A DNA stretch of 64,000 nt from Achromobacter xylosoxidans (GTDB lineage Bacteria; Pseudomonadota; Gammaproteobacteria; Burkholderiales; Burkholderiaceae_B): assembly GCF_014490035.1 (NCBI RefSeq), contig NZ_CP061008.1, forward strand, positions 620,001-684,000, read 5' to 3'. Positions 43,943-52,379 of the stretch are shown piece after piece; the stretch's first letter is position 1; each line of letters starts with the position of its first letter. The notes beneath the pieces were generated by a model. That model was not told the origin of the DNA, did no database searches, and worked only from the letters and a program-made list of their open reading frames with translations. The position numbers and the translations under genes were made by a program.

Positions 43943-45184
43943 ATGCCCGTCCTGCGCAAGTCTTCACTGGATGCTTCTCAGCTGTTGCTGCTGGTCCTGG
44001 CAGGCGGCGTCATCATGGGCCTGGCGCTGGGCGTGCGCCACGTGCAGGGCCTGTTCCTCCTGCCCGTCACGATGGACCGGGGCTGGAGCCGCGAGACCTT
44101 CGCCATGGCGCTGGCGGTGCAGAACCTGACCTGGGGCGTGGCCCAGCCCTTTACCGGCATGATTGCCGACCGCTACGGCTCGGCCAAGGTGATCGCGGGC
44201 GGGCTGGTGTTCTATGCGCTGGGGCTGGTGGGCATGGCGCATGCCGCTACGCCCGCAGGGTTTCTGTGGACTGCAGGAGTATGCATAGGCATCGCGCTGT
44301 CCGGAACCGCGTTCGCCGCGATCTACGGCGCGCTCAGTCGGCTGGTGGCGCCCGAACGCCGCAGCTGGGCGCTGGGCGTGGCGGGCGCCGTGGGCGGCCT
44401 GGGCCAGTTCACCATGGTGCCGGCCGCGCAATGGCTGATCAGCGGCTGGGGCTGGGTCGCGGCCTTGCTGTCGTTCGCGCTGGCGCTGGCCGTGCTGCTG
44501 CCCTTGGCTTGGCCGTTGCGGGAGTCTCCCGGCCGGGAGCAGGGCGCGTCCGCGGGCGAGGCGGGGCTGTCCATGTCCGCAGCCATACGCGAAGCCTTTG
44601 CCCAACCTGGCTTCTGGTTGCTGAACCTGGGTTTCCTGGCCTGCGGCTTCCAGCTGGCCTTCATCGGCACGCACCTGCCCGCCTACTTGATGGACAAGGG
44701 CCTGCGCGCGTCCGACGCGGTGGCGGCGCTGGCCATCATCGCGCTGACCAACGTCATGGGCACTTATGTCTGCGGCGTCCTGGGCGGACGCCACCGCCGC
44801 AAGTACCTGCTGGCCGGCATCTACCTGCTGCGCACGGCCGCCATCGCACTGTTCGTGCTGCTGCCGCTGTCGTCATGGACCGTATACGTGTTTGCGGCGG
44901 TCATGGGCTTTGTCTGGCTGGGCACGGTGCCGCTGACCAATGGCCTGATCTCGCAGGTGTTTGGCGTGCGCTACATCACGACCCTGTTCGGCTTCGTGTT
45001 CTTCGGCCACCAGCTCGGCTCCTTCCTGGGCGTGTGGCTGGGCGGCGTGGTGTTCGAGGCCACCGGGTCCTATGATCTGATCTGGCTGGGTGCGATGGCG
45101 CTGGGCGTGTTGTCGGCGGCGCTGCATTGGCCGATAGACGACCGCGAGATTTCCCGCGTGCGCGCCGCGGGCGCGGCCGGATAG
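43943..45184 (+). CDS. MFS transporter, OFA/monocarboxylate-like
   Basis: A 413-residue twelve-helix transporter. The N-terminal half has GVIMGLALGVRHVQGLFLLP, FAMALAVQNLTWGVAQPFTG and MIADRYGSAKVIAGG (motif A). The second half includes VCGVLGGRHRRKYLLAGIYL. The pattern fits MFS members carrying small organic anions. ATG at 43943 has GAGG 7 bases upstream and lies just before the first helix. It is convergent with the cupin gene. No regulator or enzyme partner points to a substrate. Confidence 0.87.
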   Translation: MPVLRKSSLDASQLLLLVLAGGVIMGLALGVRHVQGLFLLPVTMDRGWSRETFAMALAVQNLTWGVAQPFTGMIADRYGSAKVIAGGLVFYALGLVGMAHAATPAGFLWTAGVCIGIALSGTAFAAIYGALSRLVAPERRSWALGVAGAVGGLGQFTMVPAAQWLISGWGWVAALLSFALALAVLLPLAWPLRESPGREQGASAGEAGLSMSAAIREAFAQPGFWLLNLGFLACGFQLAFIGTHLPAYLMDKGLRASDAVAALAIIALTNVMGTYVCGVLGGRHRRKYLLAGIYLLRTAAIALFVLLPLSSWTVYVFAAVMGFVWLGTVPLTNGLISQVFGVRYITTLFGFVFFGHQLGSFLGVWLGGVVFEATGSYDLIWLGAMALGVLSAALHWPIDDREISRVRAAGAAG

Positions 45185-45206
45185 AGGGCAGCCTACGACG
45201 GGCGGC

Positions 45207-45587
45207 CTACAGCGGCCGGTGCTGCGTGCCCGCGCCCATGGTGATGTGCAGCATGCGACAGGGACCGGCCACCTTGAGCGTGTGCCAGATGCCCTTGGGG
45301 ATCACATAGGCGTCGCCCGCCTGCATCCGCACGGCTTGCTCGCCCGTCGGCCATTCCAGCCGCAATTCCGCGGCGCCTTCGATCAGGCGCACGACCTCGT
45401 CGGCCTGCGGGTGCATTTCCCATTGCGGCCAGTCTCTCTCGAAGGCGTACTCGGACACCAGCCAGCCGAGGCCGAACCGTTCCAGTTCCTTTTCGGGTTG
45501 CGACCAGAAGGCGTTTCCGCCTTCGACGGCGGAGCAAGTGCCCGAGGCGTCCAGCAGGAGATAGTGCGACGACAGATTGGTAGTCAT
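45207..45587 (-). CDS. Small cupin-domain protein
   Basis: A 126-residue single cupin barrel. Motif 1 is visible as MHPQADEVVRLIEGAAELRL and motif 2 as GDAYVIPKGIWHTLKV, keeping His and Glu ligands (H, E, H) for a metal. The family covers mannose isomerases, dioxygenases and sensor domains; a short single-domain cupin with one tryptophan-rich N-terminal arm cannot be assigned further. It is divergent from the small DNA-binding gene at 45671 with an 83-base shared promoter region. Confidence 0.85.
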   Translation of the reverse strand: MTTNLSSHYLLLDASGTCSAVEGGNAFWSQPEKELERFGLGWLVSEYAFERDWPQWEMHPQADEVVRLIEGAAELRLEWPTGEQAVRMQAGDAYVIPKGIWHTLKVAGPCRMLHITMGAGTQHRPL

Positions 45588-45670
45588 GTTGCGCTTCCTG
45601 GGGTGAGGGAGGTCGGGCCAGTGTAAAGCGATATCATGTGCATCTTCATCGGCTATAACAGGAGAGGGCG

Positions 45671-45910
45671 ATGCGCCAGGGATTCGACGGGGTCAGGCCC
45701 GCGTCCGAGTCTTCCATCGAGATCGGCTTCTTCTATGAAGGCCGGCATTGCGTCGAACGCATCCGCGTCAAGCCCACCGCTGCCAACCTCAAGCGCGCCG
45801 CCGACCGGCGGGCCGCCATACTCGAGGCCATCGCGCGCGGCGAATTCGACTACGACGCCGAGTTTCCCAAGCGCGGCGGCGCGACCAAGCCATCACAGGG
45901 TTCCGCATGA
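45671..45910 (+). CDS. Orphan integrase Arm DNA-binding domain (DUF3596-like) protein
   Basis: A 79-residue protein equal to the N-terminal arm-binding domain of tyrosine integrases and nothing more. The family pattern is seen in SSIEIGFFYEGRHCVERIRV, KPTAANLKRAADRRAAILEA and IARGEFDYDAEFPKRG. A full integrase would continue with core-binding and catalytic domains for about 300 residues; instead the gene stops and overlaps the next gene's start by four bases. It has a good GGAGAGG ribosome-binding site, so it is probably expressed. It could be a domesticated DNA-binding regulator or an integrase remnant captured by a new operon. Confidence 0.8.
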   Translation: MRQGFDGVRPASESSIEIGFFYEGRHCVERIRVKPTAANLKRAADRRAAILEAIARGEFDYDAEFPKRGGATKPSQGSA

Positions 45911-46455
45911 CGAGTGAAAAACAGCTGGACATCAACGATCTGACACCGGACGCCTTCAAGGCCTACGGCTGGATGTTGGGCAAGCCCATGCCGGACGGCA
46001 ACGGCGTACCCCTGTTTTCCAACCAGGACACCGACTTCTGGCAGGAGCACCAGTTCAATACCGGCGCCGGCGGCGACGCCGAGCTGCTGTGGGTCAACTA
46101 CCGCAGCCAGTCCTTTGAAATCTCCAGCCTGGAAAAGCATCTGCTGACGCAGCAGGCCATCGTGCCGCTGACGGGCGAGATCATCCAGGTTGTGGCGCGC
46201 AGCGCGGCTGACGGCAGTCCGGACCTGGCCACGCTGGCGGCATTCCGCGTGCCGCAGGGGCAGGGCGTCTGCATGCGTCCGGGCTGCTGGCACGCCACGC
46301 GCGTCACGGACGAGGAAGTCACCTGCCTGATGCTGACCCGCCGGTCCACCACCGTGGACCTGATCCAGCACCTGACCACGGATGCTTCCGCCAGCGAAAG
46401 CGCCATCGTGGCGATTCCGGTCCAACGGCTCGAAGCTCAGGCTCAGGCCGCCTAA
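45907..46455 (+). CDS. AllA-like ureidoglycolate lyase-family protein
   Basis: A 182-residue cupin-fold protein of the ureidoglycolate lyase (AllA) family. It has the recognisable N-terminal INDLTPDAFKAYGWMLGKP, central EISSLEKHLLTQQAIVPLTG, and the metal-site segment PGCWHATRVTDEEVTCLML. Classical AllA splits ureidoglycolate into glyoxylate and urea at the end of purine breakdown. No allantoin genes are near, so the real substrate may differ. The ATG overlaps the stop of the small DNA-binding protein gene, implying coupled translation. A longer upstream frame lies inside that gene. Confidence 0.82.
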   Translation: MTSEKQLDINDLTPDAFKAYGWMLGKPMPDGNGVPLFSNQDTDFWQEHQFNTGAGGDAELLWVNYRSQSFEISSLEKHLLTQQAIVPLTGEIIQVVARSAADGSPDLATLAAFRVPQGQGVCMRPGCWHATRVTDEEVTCLMLTRRSTTVDLIQHLTTDASASESAIVAIPVQRLEAQAQAA

Positions 46456-46556
46456 ACGCTGATCTTCGCCGCGAGTCGCGGCGTATTCCCGCTTACCGGC
46501 AGGCAGGCGGGATGGCAGACTGCCGCCTCCGGTCATAGCAACCCAAGAATTCCCCC

Positions 46557-48218
46557 ATGAGTGAAGTGTCGATCGAGGCGCTGAGACGAAATCTCGCAGC
46601 CAAGATAAAGCAGGCCACCCAAACCCCCAGTCCACCGCCCACCCGCTGGCAGCGCCTGCGCCAGCGCTTCCTGACGCGCGATCCCAAGGCCCGCGGCCTG
46701 CGCGTCCTGACCGTGGTCACGCTGCTGTATCTCTACATCGAATTCAGCTTCAGCGCCTGGCTGCTGGACGTGATGTCCGAAAACGCCAGCAACCGCGTGG
46801 ACACGGCCGAGGCATGGGGACGCCTGATTTCCGGCTTTGCGGTGGCCCTGCTGGTCTGGCCCGTCATCTTCGCGCGCACCCGCCGATGGCGGGTCACAGT
46901 GCCGTTGTTGATCGTCGTGTCGCTGGCCATCATCACCGCGGTGTATCAGGGGGAGCGCAAGCTGATCGACGCCCTGGTGGACAGCTCCACCGCCGAAAGC
47001 CGTGCCGCCGCCGTCACCGGCGCCTTGCTGCGCCAAGGGCTGGCGACCGGCACCGTCAGCGCCAGCATGCTCGATGGGCTTTGGGCCGACGAGAACGCGC
47101 AGTCGGTGGCCGGCAAGGCTTTCGTGGGCGTAGTGTCCTACATGGCCGCGCAATCCGACGCGGCGCGCCGGCAGACCATGGCGATCGCGCCCGAGGTGGT
47201 GCGCGCCGTGATCGAACAGAACGTGGGCGGGCGGGACGCGGAGTACCAGCGTTTCGTCGATAGCCAGGAAGATATCCGCGGCCGCCACAAATACTTCTAC
47301 GAGCGCGGCATCCAGAACCACCAGAAGGAACTGGCGCAAATTCCGGCGCGCGCCGAGCGCGATTGGGAACGCTACCTGGACCGGCTGGACGCCAAGAACC
47401 GCAAGTGGGGTCGCGCCCGCCTGCGCGACCGCAGCGGCGAGCTGGTGCCCGGCTTCGTGGCGCCGCGCGTGCGGGACGAAGTGCGCAAGATGGGACTGGA
47501 CGTGCCAGATTCCTGGCGCACCGGCGATAAGGCCTACTTCGTGCGCCTGGCGCAGCAGAAGTACCGCAAGCAGATGAACGAGGCGCTGCAACGCGAACTG
47601 GAAGGCATGCCGCCCAACCTGGGGCTGGAGGCGTTTGCCGCGCATCCGGTCGTGCAGAAGAAATGGCGCGCGGGGTTGGGCTATCCGGATAAGGTGGCGC
47701 GCCTGACGCTGGCCGTGATCTCGGCGGATGAATTCAACAAGCGCTACTACCAGCCGGTGCTGGCCGGCCGCACCATGGACCGCCTGCAGGACTACCGCAG
47801 CCAGGCCCGCGACTACGGCGCCGGCGGCAAGCGCGAGGCCGAAGGCAGGAAGGCCTATGAAGCCATGATCGCACCCGTGTTCGCCCTGACGCTGTCGCTG
47901 CTGGGCGCGCTGGTCCACATCGGCAAGACCGGCCTGCTGCTCGCGCAGCTTGCGAGCGGCTGGCGCTTCAGGAGCCCGCTGCTCAAGGCGGGGGCGCTGC
48001 TGGCCGCGGTGCTGCTGGTCTGCCTGCTGGCGCGCGCGGCCATCAGCACGCCGCTGACCTCGCATCCCACCTATCAGGCTTGGACGCAGGCCGGTGGCGG
48101 GCAACCCGTGCTGACGGCGGTGCTGGACACCATGATCAAGATGCAGTCCTTGGCCTACCCTGTGTTCGACGTGGCCAGACAGGGGCTGGAGTTCGTGGCG
48201 GGCAAGACGTCCCGCTAG
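46557..48218 (+). CDS. Unknown multi-pass inner-membrane protein
   Basis: No family was recognised in this 553-residue protein. Hydrophobic segments are at about residues 48-72 (VLTVVTLLYLYIEFSFSAWL), 92-108, 116-131, 437-460 and 480-500. Between the third and fourth lies a long, charged, helix-rich domain of about 300 residues with many Arg, Lys and Glu, unusual in carrying no cysteine. Its C-terminal tail (about 500-553) is amphipathic. The gene is single, 101 bases after the AllA-like gene. Possible roles are a stress-sensing or cell-envelope protein; none is supported by motif. Confidence 0.75.
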   Translation: MSEVSIEALRRNLAAKIKQATQTPSPPPTRWQRLRQRFLTRDPKARGLRVLTVVTLLYLYIEFSFSAWLLDVMSENASNRVDTAEAWGRLISGFAVALLVWPVIFARTRRWRVTVPLLIVVSLAIITAVYQGERKLIDALVDSSTAESRAAAVTGALLRQGLATGTVSASMLDGLWADENAQSVAGKAFVGVVSYMAAQSDAARRQTMAIAPEVVRAVIEQNVGGRDAEYQRFVDSQEDIRGRHKYFYERGIQNHQKELAQIPARAERDWERYLDRLDAKNRKWGRARLRDRSGELVPGFVAPRVRDEVRKMGLDVPDSWRTGDKAYFVRLAQQKYRKQMNEALQRELEGMPPNLGLEAFAAHPVVQKKWRAGLGYPDKVARLTLAVISADEFNKRYYQPVLAGRTMDRLQDYRSQARDYGAGGKREAEGRKAYEAMIAPVFALTLSLLGALVHIGKTGLLLAQLASGWRFRSPLLKAGALLAAVLLVCLLARAAISTPLTSHPTYQAWTQAGGGQPVLTAVLDTMIKMQSLAYPVFDVARQGLEFVAGKTSR

Positions 48219-48240
48219 GCAGGGCGGGCCGTGCCCGTCG

Positions 48241-48792
48241 TCAGTCCGCCTCGCTGTATTCGTAGCCCAGGCGGGCGAACAGCGGCCACTTGTTGCGGTA
48301 GTTGGCTGTCCAGCACATGCCGTAGTAGGCCTCGAATGGTTCGTCCACCGTGCGGACCTGGATCCGCGCGGCGGCCTCGGCGTCCGCGGGGCTGAAAGCC
48401 TGGCCCGGTTTCGGATACAGATCGCCCTCCCATATCGGCCTGCCGCAATGGGCGCAAAAGTTGGTCCATTGCCCCTGGTTGTCGGGGTTCTGGCGGTAGC
48501 CGGGAGACAGCGCCTGCATGGTCTGCGTCACTGTGGGCGACAGCAGCCAGGTCTGGGAAATCAGCGCGGGGTCGGCAATATCCAGCCATTGCGGCGGGCT
48601 GAACAGCCATGTGCTGAATGCAGCGGGGCTCAGCCCGGGGCTGTCGGCATCGACTTCATCCAGCTCGATGTCGGCTTCGGTGCATTGGTGGCCGGGCGGC
48701 ACGGCCAGGGCGTGCACCGGCGTTTCTTCGCCGCATCGCGTGCACGTATGCGCCGCCTGCAGCACGAAGTAAGAGGACGCGCGTATGTTCAT
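48241..48792 (-). CDS. Unknown zinc-ribbon protein
   Basis: A 183-residue protein not assigned to a family. Two CxxC knuckles (TCTRCGEET near residue 17 and NFCAHCGRP near 115) would bind one zinc ion between them. The remainder is acidic, with a Trp-rich central part (WLFSPPQWLDIADP). ATG at 48792 (MNIRASSYFVLQ) is preferred; the frame runs 12 codons further. It is convergent with the membrane-protein gene and divergent from the DUF1254 gene. It looks cytoplasmic, with no signal peptide. Confidence 0.75.
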   Translation of the reverse strand: MNIRASSYFVLQAAHTCTRCGEETPVHALAVPPGHQCTEADIELDEVDADSPGLSPAAFSTWLFSPPQWLDIADPALISQTWLLSPTVTQTMQALSPGYRQNPDNQGQWTNFCAHCGRPIWEGDLYPKPGQAFSPADAEAAARIQVRTVDEPFEAYYGMCWTANYRNKWPLFARLGYEYSEAD

Positions 48793-48972
48793 CTGCGGGT
48801 ATTCCGCGGCCGTATCTAGCGTATGCATGGGCTGGTGCTGTTCCTGTTCGGGCTCGCCGTTTCTTCTACATCGCCAGGAAATATGCCAGAATTCCCCGGA
48901 CTTTACGCTTTGAATGCGATGCCGGCCGCATGGGCGTCGCCAACCTCACGCAGTGTTGTGTTGGAGCACCGG

Positions 48973-50502
48973 ATGCGCGATAGCCAGAGTAGCACTGGAT
49001 TTTCCACCAAGGGCCGCAGCGTCGGTCCGGCGCTGGTGTTGGCGCGCCTGGCCGTTGCGGCCGCGCTGGCGGGCGGACTGGCGGGATGCGTATTCAACTC
49101 CCACGATGCGAGCGGCTCGCAATCGGTCGGCATCGACGGCGTCACGGCGCAGCAGGCGCGCGGCATCGCCCGCGAGGCCTATCTCTACGGCACGCCCATG
49201 GTCGCAAGCTACCAGACCATGCATGCCTTCAGCATCGACAAGAACAACCCTCAGTACAAAGGCCCGTTCAATACGGTCAACAACGTTGCGCGCGTCTTCA
49301 CGCCCGACGACACCGCCTTCGTTACGCCCAACGCCGACACGCCGTACACCTTCGCGGTGCTGGACCTGCGGACCGAGCCCGTGGTCATCACCGTGCCCGC
49401 CATGGAGCCGCGCCGCTACTTCGTGCTGCAGCTGATGGACCTGTACACCTACAACTTCGCCTACATCGGCAGCCGCAGCACGGGCAATGGCGGCGGCCGG
49501 TTCCTGGTTGCCGGCCCGCGCTGGAAGGGCAAGGCGCCGGCCGGCATAACCAAGGTGATCAGGTCGGAGACCGACCTGGTCAATCTGGTCGGGCGCACGC
49601 AACTCTTTAACGCGGGCGACCTGCCCAACGTCAAGCGCATCCAGTCGCGCTACAAGATCCAGACGCTGTCCGCCTACCGCAAGCAGCGCGCGCCCGAGCC
49701 GGCGCCGGCGGTGGACTGGATAGCGCCCGAGCCTTCGGCGCAGATGCGCAGTTCGCTGGAGTTCTACAACCAGCTTGCCTTCCTGCTGCAGTTCGCGCCG
49801 GCCCATCCTTCGGAACAATCGTTGCGCGAACGTTTTTCCAGCATCGGCCTGGAACCGGGCCAGGAGTTCGACTTCAATAGCATGAATCCCGCATTGCGCC
49901 GCGCCTTGCAGGAAGGCATGCACGACGGCCAGAACGACATCGACAAGAACCGCGAGGTCCTGAACGGCAAGACCGACCGGTTGTTCGGCGACCGCAACAC
50001 ACTGAAGAACGATTACCTCGCGCGTGCCACCGGCACGCAGGTCGGCATCGGCGGCAACAGCCGCGAGGAAGCGCTCTATCCCGTGCTGGAGAACGACAGC
50101 ACAGGCCAGCCGCTGGACGGCCGCAACCAATACACCTTGCGCTTCGCCCCGCGCAGCCTGCCGCCCGTCAATGCATTCTGGTCCATGACCATGTATCGCC
50201 TGCACGAACAGTTGTTGGCATCCAATCCGCTCAAGCGTTACCTAATCAATTCGTCCATGCTGCCGTCGCTCAAGCGCGACCGCGATGGCGGCATCACGAT
50301 CTACATCCAGCCGGAGTCGCCAGGCAAGGGCAAGGAGTCCAACTGGCTGCCCGCGCCGGCCGGGCCCTTCATGGTCACGTTGCGGTACTACTGGCCCAAG
50401 CCCGCGCTGCTGGAAGGCAAATGGACTTCGCCGCAGATTGAACGGGTCCGGCAGGCGCCGCAGGCCAGGCCCGCGCTGTCCCCGCTCCAGGTTCGACACT
50501 AG
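48973..50502 (+). CDS. DUF1254/DUF1214-domain lipoprotein
   Basis: A 509-residue exported protein. The start at 48973 has GGAG 7 bases upstream and gives a lipoprotein signal whose hydrophobic stretch ends LAGGLAGC, with Cys about residue 38; the frame upstream is not signal-like. DUF1254 begins at QQARGIAREAYLYGTPMVAS and contains FTPDDTAFVTPNADTPYTFA; DUF1214 follows with FAPRSLPPVNAFWSMTMYRL and WLPAPAGPFMVTLRYYWPKP. These proteins are widespread and their biochemical activity is unknown. The LysR gene follows after a 97-base gap. Confidence 0.88.
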   Translation: MRDSQSSTGFSTKGRSVGPALVLARLAVAAALAGGLAGCVFNSHDASGSQSVGIDGVTAQQARGIAREAYLYGTPMVASYQTMHAFSIDKNNPQYKGPFNTVNNVARVFTPDDTAFVTPNADTPYTFAVLDLRTEPVVITVPAMEPRRYFVLQLMDLYTYNFAYIGSRSTGNGGGRFLVAGPRWKGKAPAGITKVIRSETDLVNLVGRTQLFNAGDLPNVKRIQSRYKIQTLSAYRKQRAPEPAPAVDWIAPEPSAQMRSSLEFYNQLAFLLQFAPAHPSEQSLRERFSSIGLEPGQEFDFNSMNPALRRALQEGMHDGQNDIDKNREVLNGKTDRLFGDRNTLKNDYLARATGTQVGIGGNSREEALYPVLENDSTGQPLDGRNQYTLRFAPRSLPPVNAFWSMTMYRLHEQLLASNPLKRYLINSSMLPSLKRDRDGGITIYIQPESPGKGKESNWLPAPAGPFMVTLRYYWPKPALLEGKWTSPQIERVRQAPQARPALSPLQVRH

Positions 50503-50599
50503 CGGCGGTCTGGGCTACAAGAAGGCCTCGCGCAGGCCGGCCATCGACGTCCGGCCGGGCGCAGTCGGGCAACCGACCACCCAGGGAGGCTCGCGCCGC

Positions 50600-51529
50600 A
50601 TGAAGCGCAATTTCAATATTCACGACCTGCGCATTTTCTACGCGGTGGTCATGACCGGATCGACCCGGCAGGCTGCGCAGTCCATGCACCTGACGCAGCC
50701 GGCGGTCAGTCACGCGATATCCCGCCTGGAAGGCGCGACCGGCGTGCAGCTGTTCGACCGGTCCCACAAGACCTTGCGTCCCACCGAGGCCGGCCAGTAC
50801 CTCTACAGCGAGGCCAAGTTCGTGCTGGATGAACTGGTCCGCATCGACGAGGCCCTGCACAGCATTGAACAATTCGGCGGGCGCGGCCTGCGCATCGCGT
50901 CTTCGCCCGCGCTGGCGCTGGGTTACGCGCCCGACGCGGTGCGGCGCTACCTGGACGCCAACGGCACCCGGCCTTTTTCCATAGATATCGAATCATCCGT
51001 GCAGGCCATCAGCGCGGTCGAAACCATGCGCGCGGACTTCGGCCTGGGCGCGGTGGAACGCGACAGCGCCCGCCTGGCGTTCACGCCGTTCCTGCGAGCC
51101 GACGTCATGGCCATCGCGCATCGCGATCATCCCTTGGCGGCGCGCGATACCATCGCGGCGGCCGATATTCCGCCAGACACCTACGTGAAACCCTTGTGGT
51201 CCGACTATGTAGTGGCCCAGGGCGACATCGCGGACACGCTGTTGCTGAGCTCCGGCATGCGGGCGCACATGTCTCTGCTGCCGGGCACGGTGCGGGCGGT
51301 CCGGGGCATCAGCCTGGTCAATGCGCTGTCCGCCTGGGACATCGTGATGGCGTATCCCGATCTGGTGGCCCGGCCTCTGGCGTCGCGGCAGTGGTTCGAT
51401 TTCTACCTCATCACCCGCAAGGAAGAGCGCGGCCAGGACCTGGCCGCGCGGCTGCTGGACGCCCTGCGCGCCACGGCGCAGGACCGCCGCCAGGGCGTCT
51501 ATGCCCATACGGTCCAGTTGCTGGAGTAG
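50600..51529 (+). CDS. LysR-family regulator
   Basis: A 309-residue LysR protein: HTH in NIHDLRIFYAVVMTGSTRQA and MHLTQPAVSHAISRLEGATG, effector domain from about residue 90. The ATG at 50600 begins just before the HTH; a longer frame runs back into the lipoprotein gene. It is convergent with the SDR gene, only 9 bases apart, and reads in the same direction as the DUF1254 gene, so its target may be either the BKACE catabolic operon or a distant locus. Confidence 0.88.
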   Translation: MKRNFNIHDLRIFYAVVMTGSTRQAAQSMHLTQPAVSHAISRLEGATGVQLFDRSHKTLRPTEAGQYLYSEAKFVLDELVRIDEALHSIEQFGGRGLRIASSPALALGYAPDAVRRYLDANGTRPFSIDIESSVQAISAVETMRADFGLGAVERDSARLAFTPFLRADVMAIAHRDHPLAARDTIAAADIPPDTYVKPLWSDYVVAQGDIADTLLLSSGMRAHMSLLPGTVRAVRGISLVNALSAWDIVMAYPDLVARPLASRQWFDFYLITRKEERGQDLAARLLDALRATAQDRRQGVYAHTVQLLE

Positions 51530-51538
51530 GCCGCGGCC

Positions 51539-52357
51539 TTACTCCGCCGGCGGCTGCCAGGGCAGCGATTGCAGGTCGCCGTCTATGCTGATCGCCTGCC
51601 CGCTGATCATCGCCCCGAAGGGGCTGGCCAGGAACAGCGCCATGTTGGCGATGTCGGCGGCCCGCACGAACTGCCGCAGGCTGACGCCAGCCAACTCCAG
51701 CCGGGTCTCTTCTTCGACGGTCAGGCCCATGTTCCTGGCGCGCGCCTCGATCACGCGGTCGATCCGTGGCCCGGCCACCAAACCCGGCAGCAACGCGTTG
51801 ACGCGGATGCCATAGCCGCCGAGCTCGACCGCGAGCGAACGCGTCAAGCCCACCACGCCCCACTTGGTCGCGGCGTAGGGCGTGCGCATGGGGATGCCCA
51901 TGCGGCCAGCCACCGAACTGATGTTGATGATGCTGCCGCCGCCCGACGCGCGCAGCGCCGGCAGCGCATGCCGCACCGTGTGGAATTGCGATGCCAGATT
52001 GATGTCCAGCGTTGCATCCAGCTCCTGTGGCTGGATGTCCGCGATGCCCGCCGTGGGGCCGGCGATGCCCGCGTTGTTGACCAGCACGTCCAGGCCGCCC
52101 AGCTGCGCCAGCGCTTCCTGCATGTAGCGATCGATCTCTTCGCGCCGGCTCACGTCGGCGCGCGACCAGGGGTGAGGGCTGGCCGCCAGCGCCTGCTCAT
52201 CCACATCGCAGATGTGTACGCTGGCACCGCGGTCCGCGAATGCGCCGGCGATTGCCGCGCCGATGCCGGCGGCGCCCGCGGTCACGATGACGCGCTTGCC
52301 CGATAGGTCCACGGGCAACGCGGAGATGTCCCCGGGAACAGCGTTCTTCACAGTCAT
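51539..52357 (-). CDS. Short-chain dehydrogenase/reductase
   Basis: A 272-residue classical SDR. Cofactor loop TAGAAGIGAAIAGAFADRG, NNAG, active-site Ser in INISSVAGR and YAATK (Tyr, Lys) are all present, and an acidic residue after strand 2 (ICDVDEQAL) points to NAD rather than NADP. In context with a beta-keto acid cleavage enzyme it may oxidise a 3-hydroxy acid to the beta-keto acid. It is the last gene of the three-gene minus-strand operon, 22 bases after the binding protein. Confidence 0.9.
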   Translation of the reverse strand: MTVKNAVPGDISALPVDLSGKRVIVTAGAAGIGAAIAGAFADRGASVHICDVDEQALAASPHPWSRADVSRREEIDRYMQEALAQLGGLDVLVNNAGIAGPTAGIADIQPQELDATLDINLASQFHTVRHALPALRASGGGSIINISSVAGRMGIPMRTPYAATKWGVVGLTRSLAVELGGYGIRVNALLPGLVAGPRIDRVIEARARNMGLTVEEETRLELAGVSLRQFVRAADIANMALFLASPFGAMISGQAISIDGDLQSLPWQPPAE

Positions 52358-52379
52358 GCCAGATCCTTGTCGTTACGCC

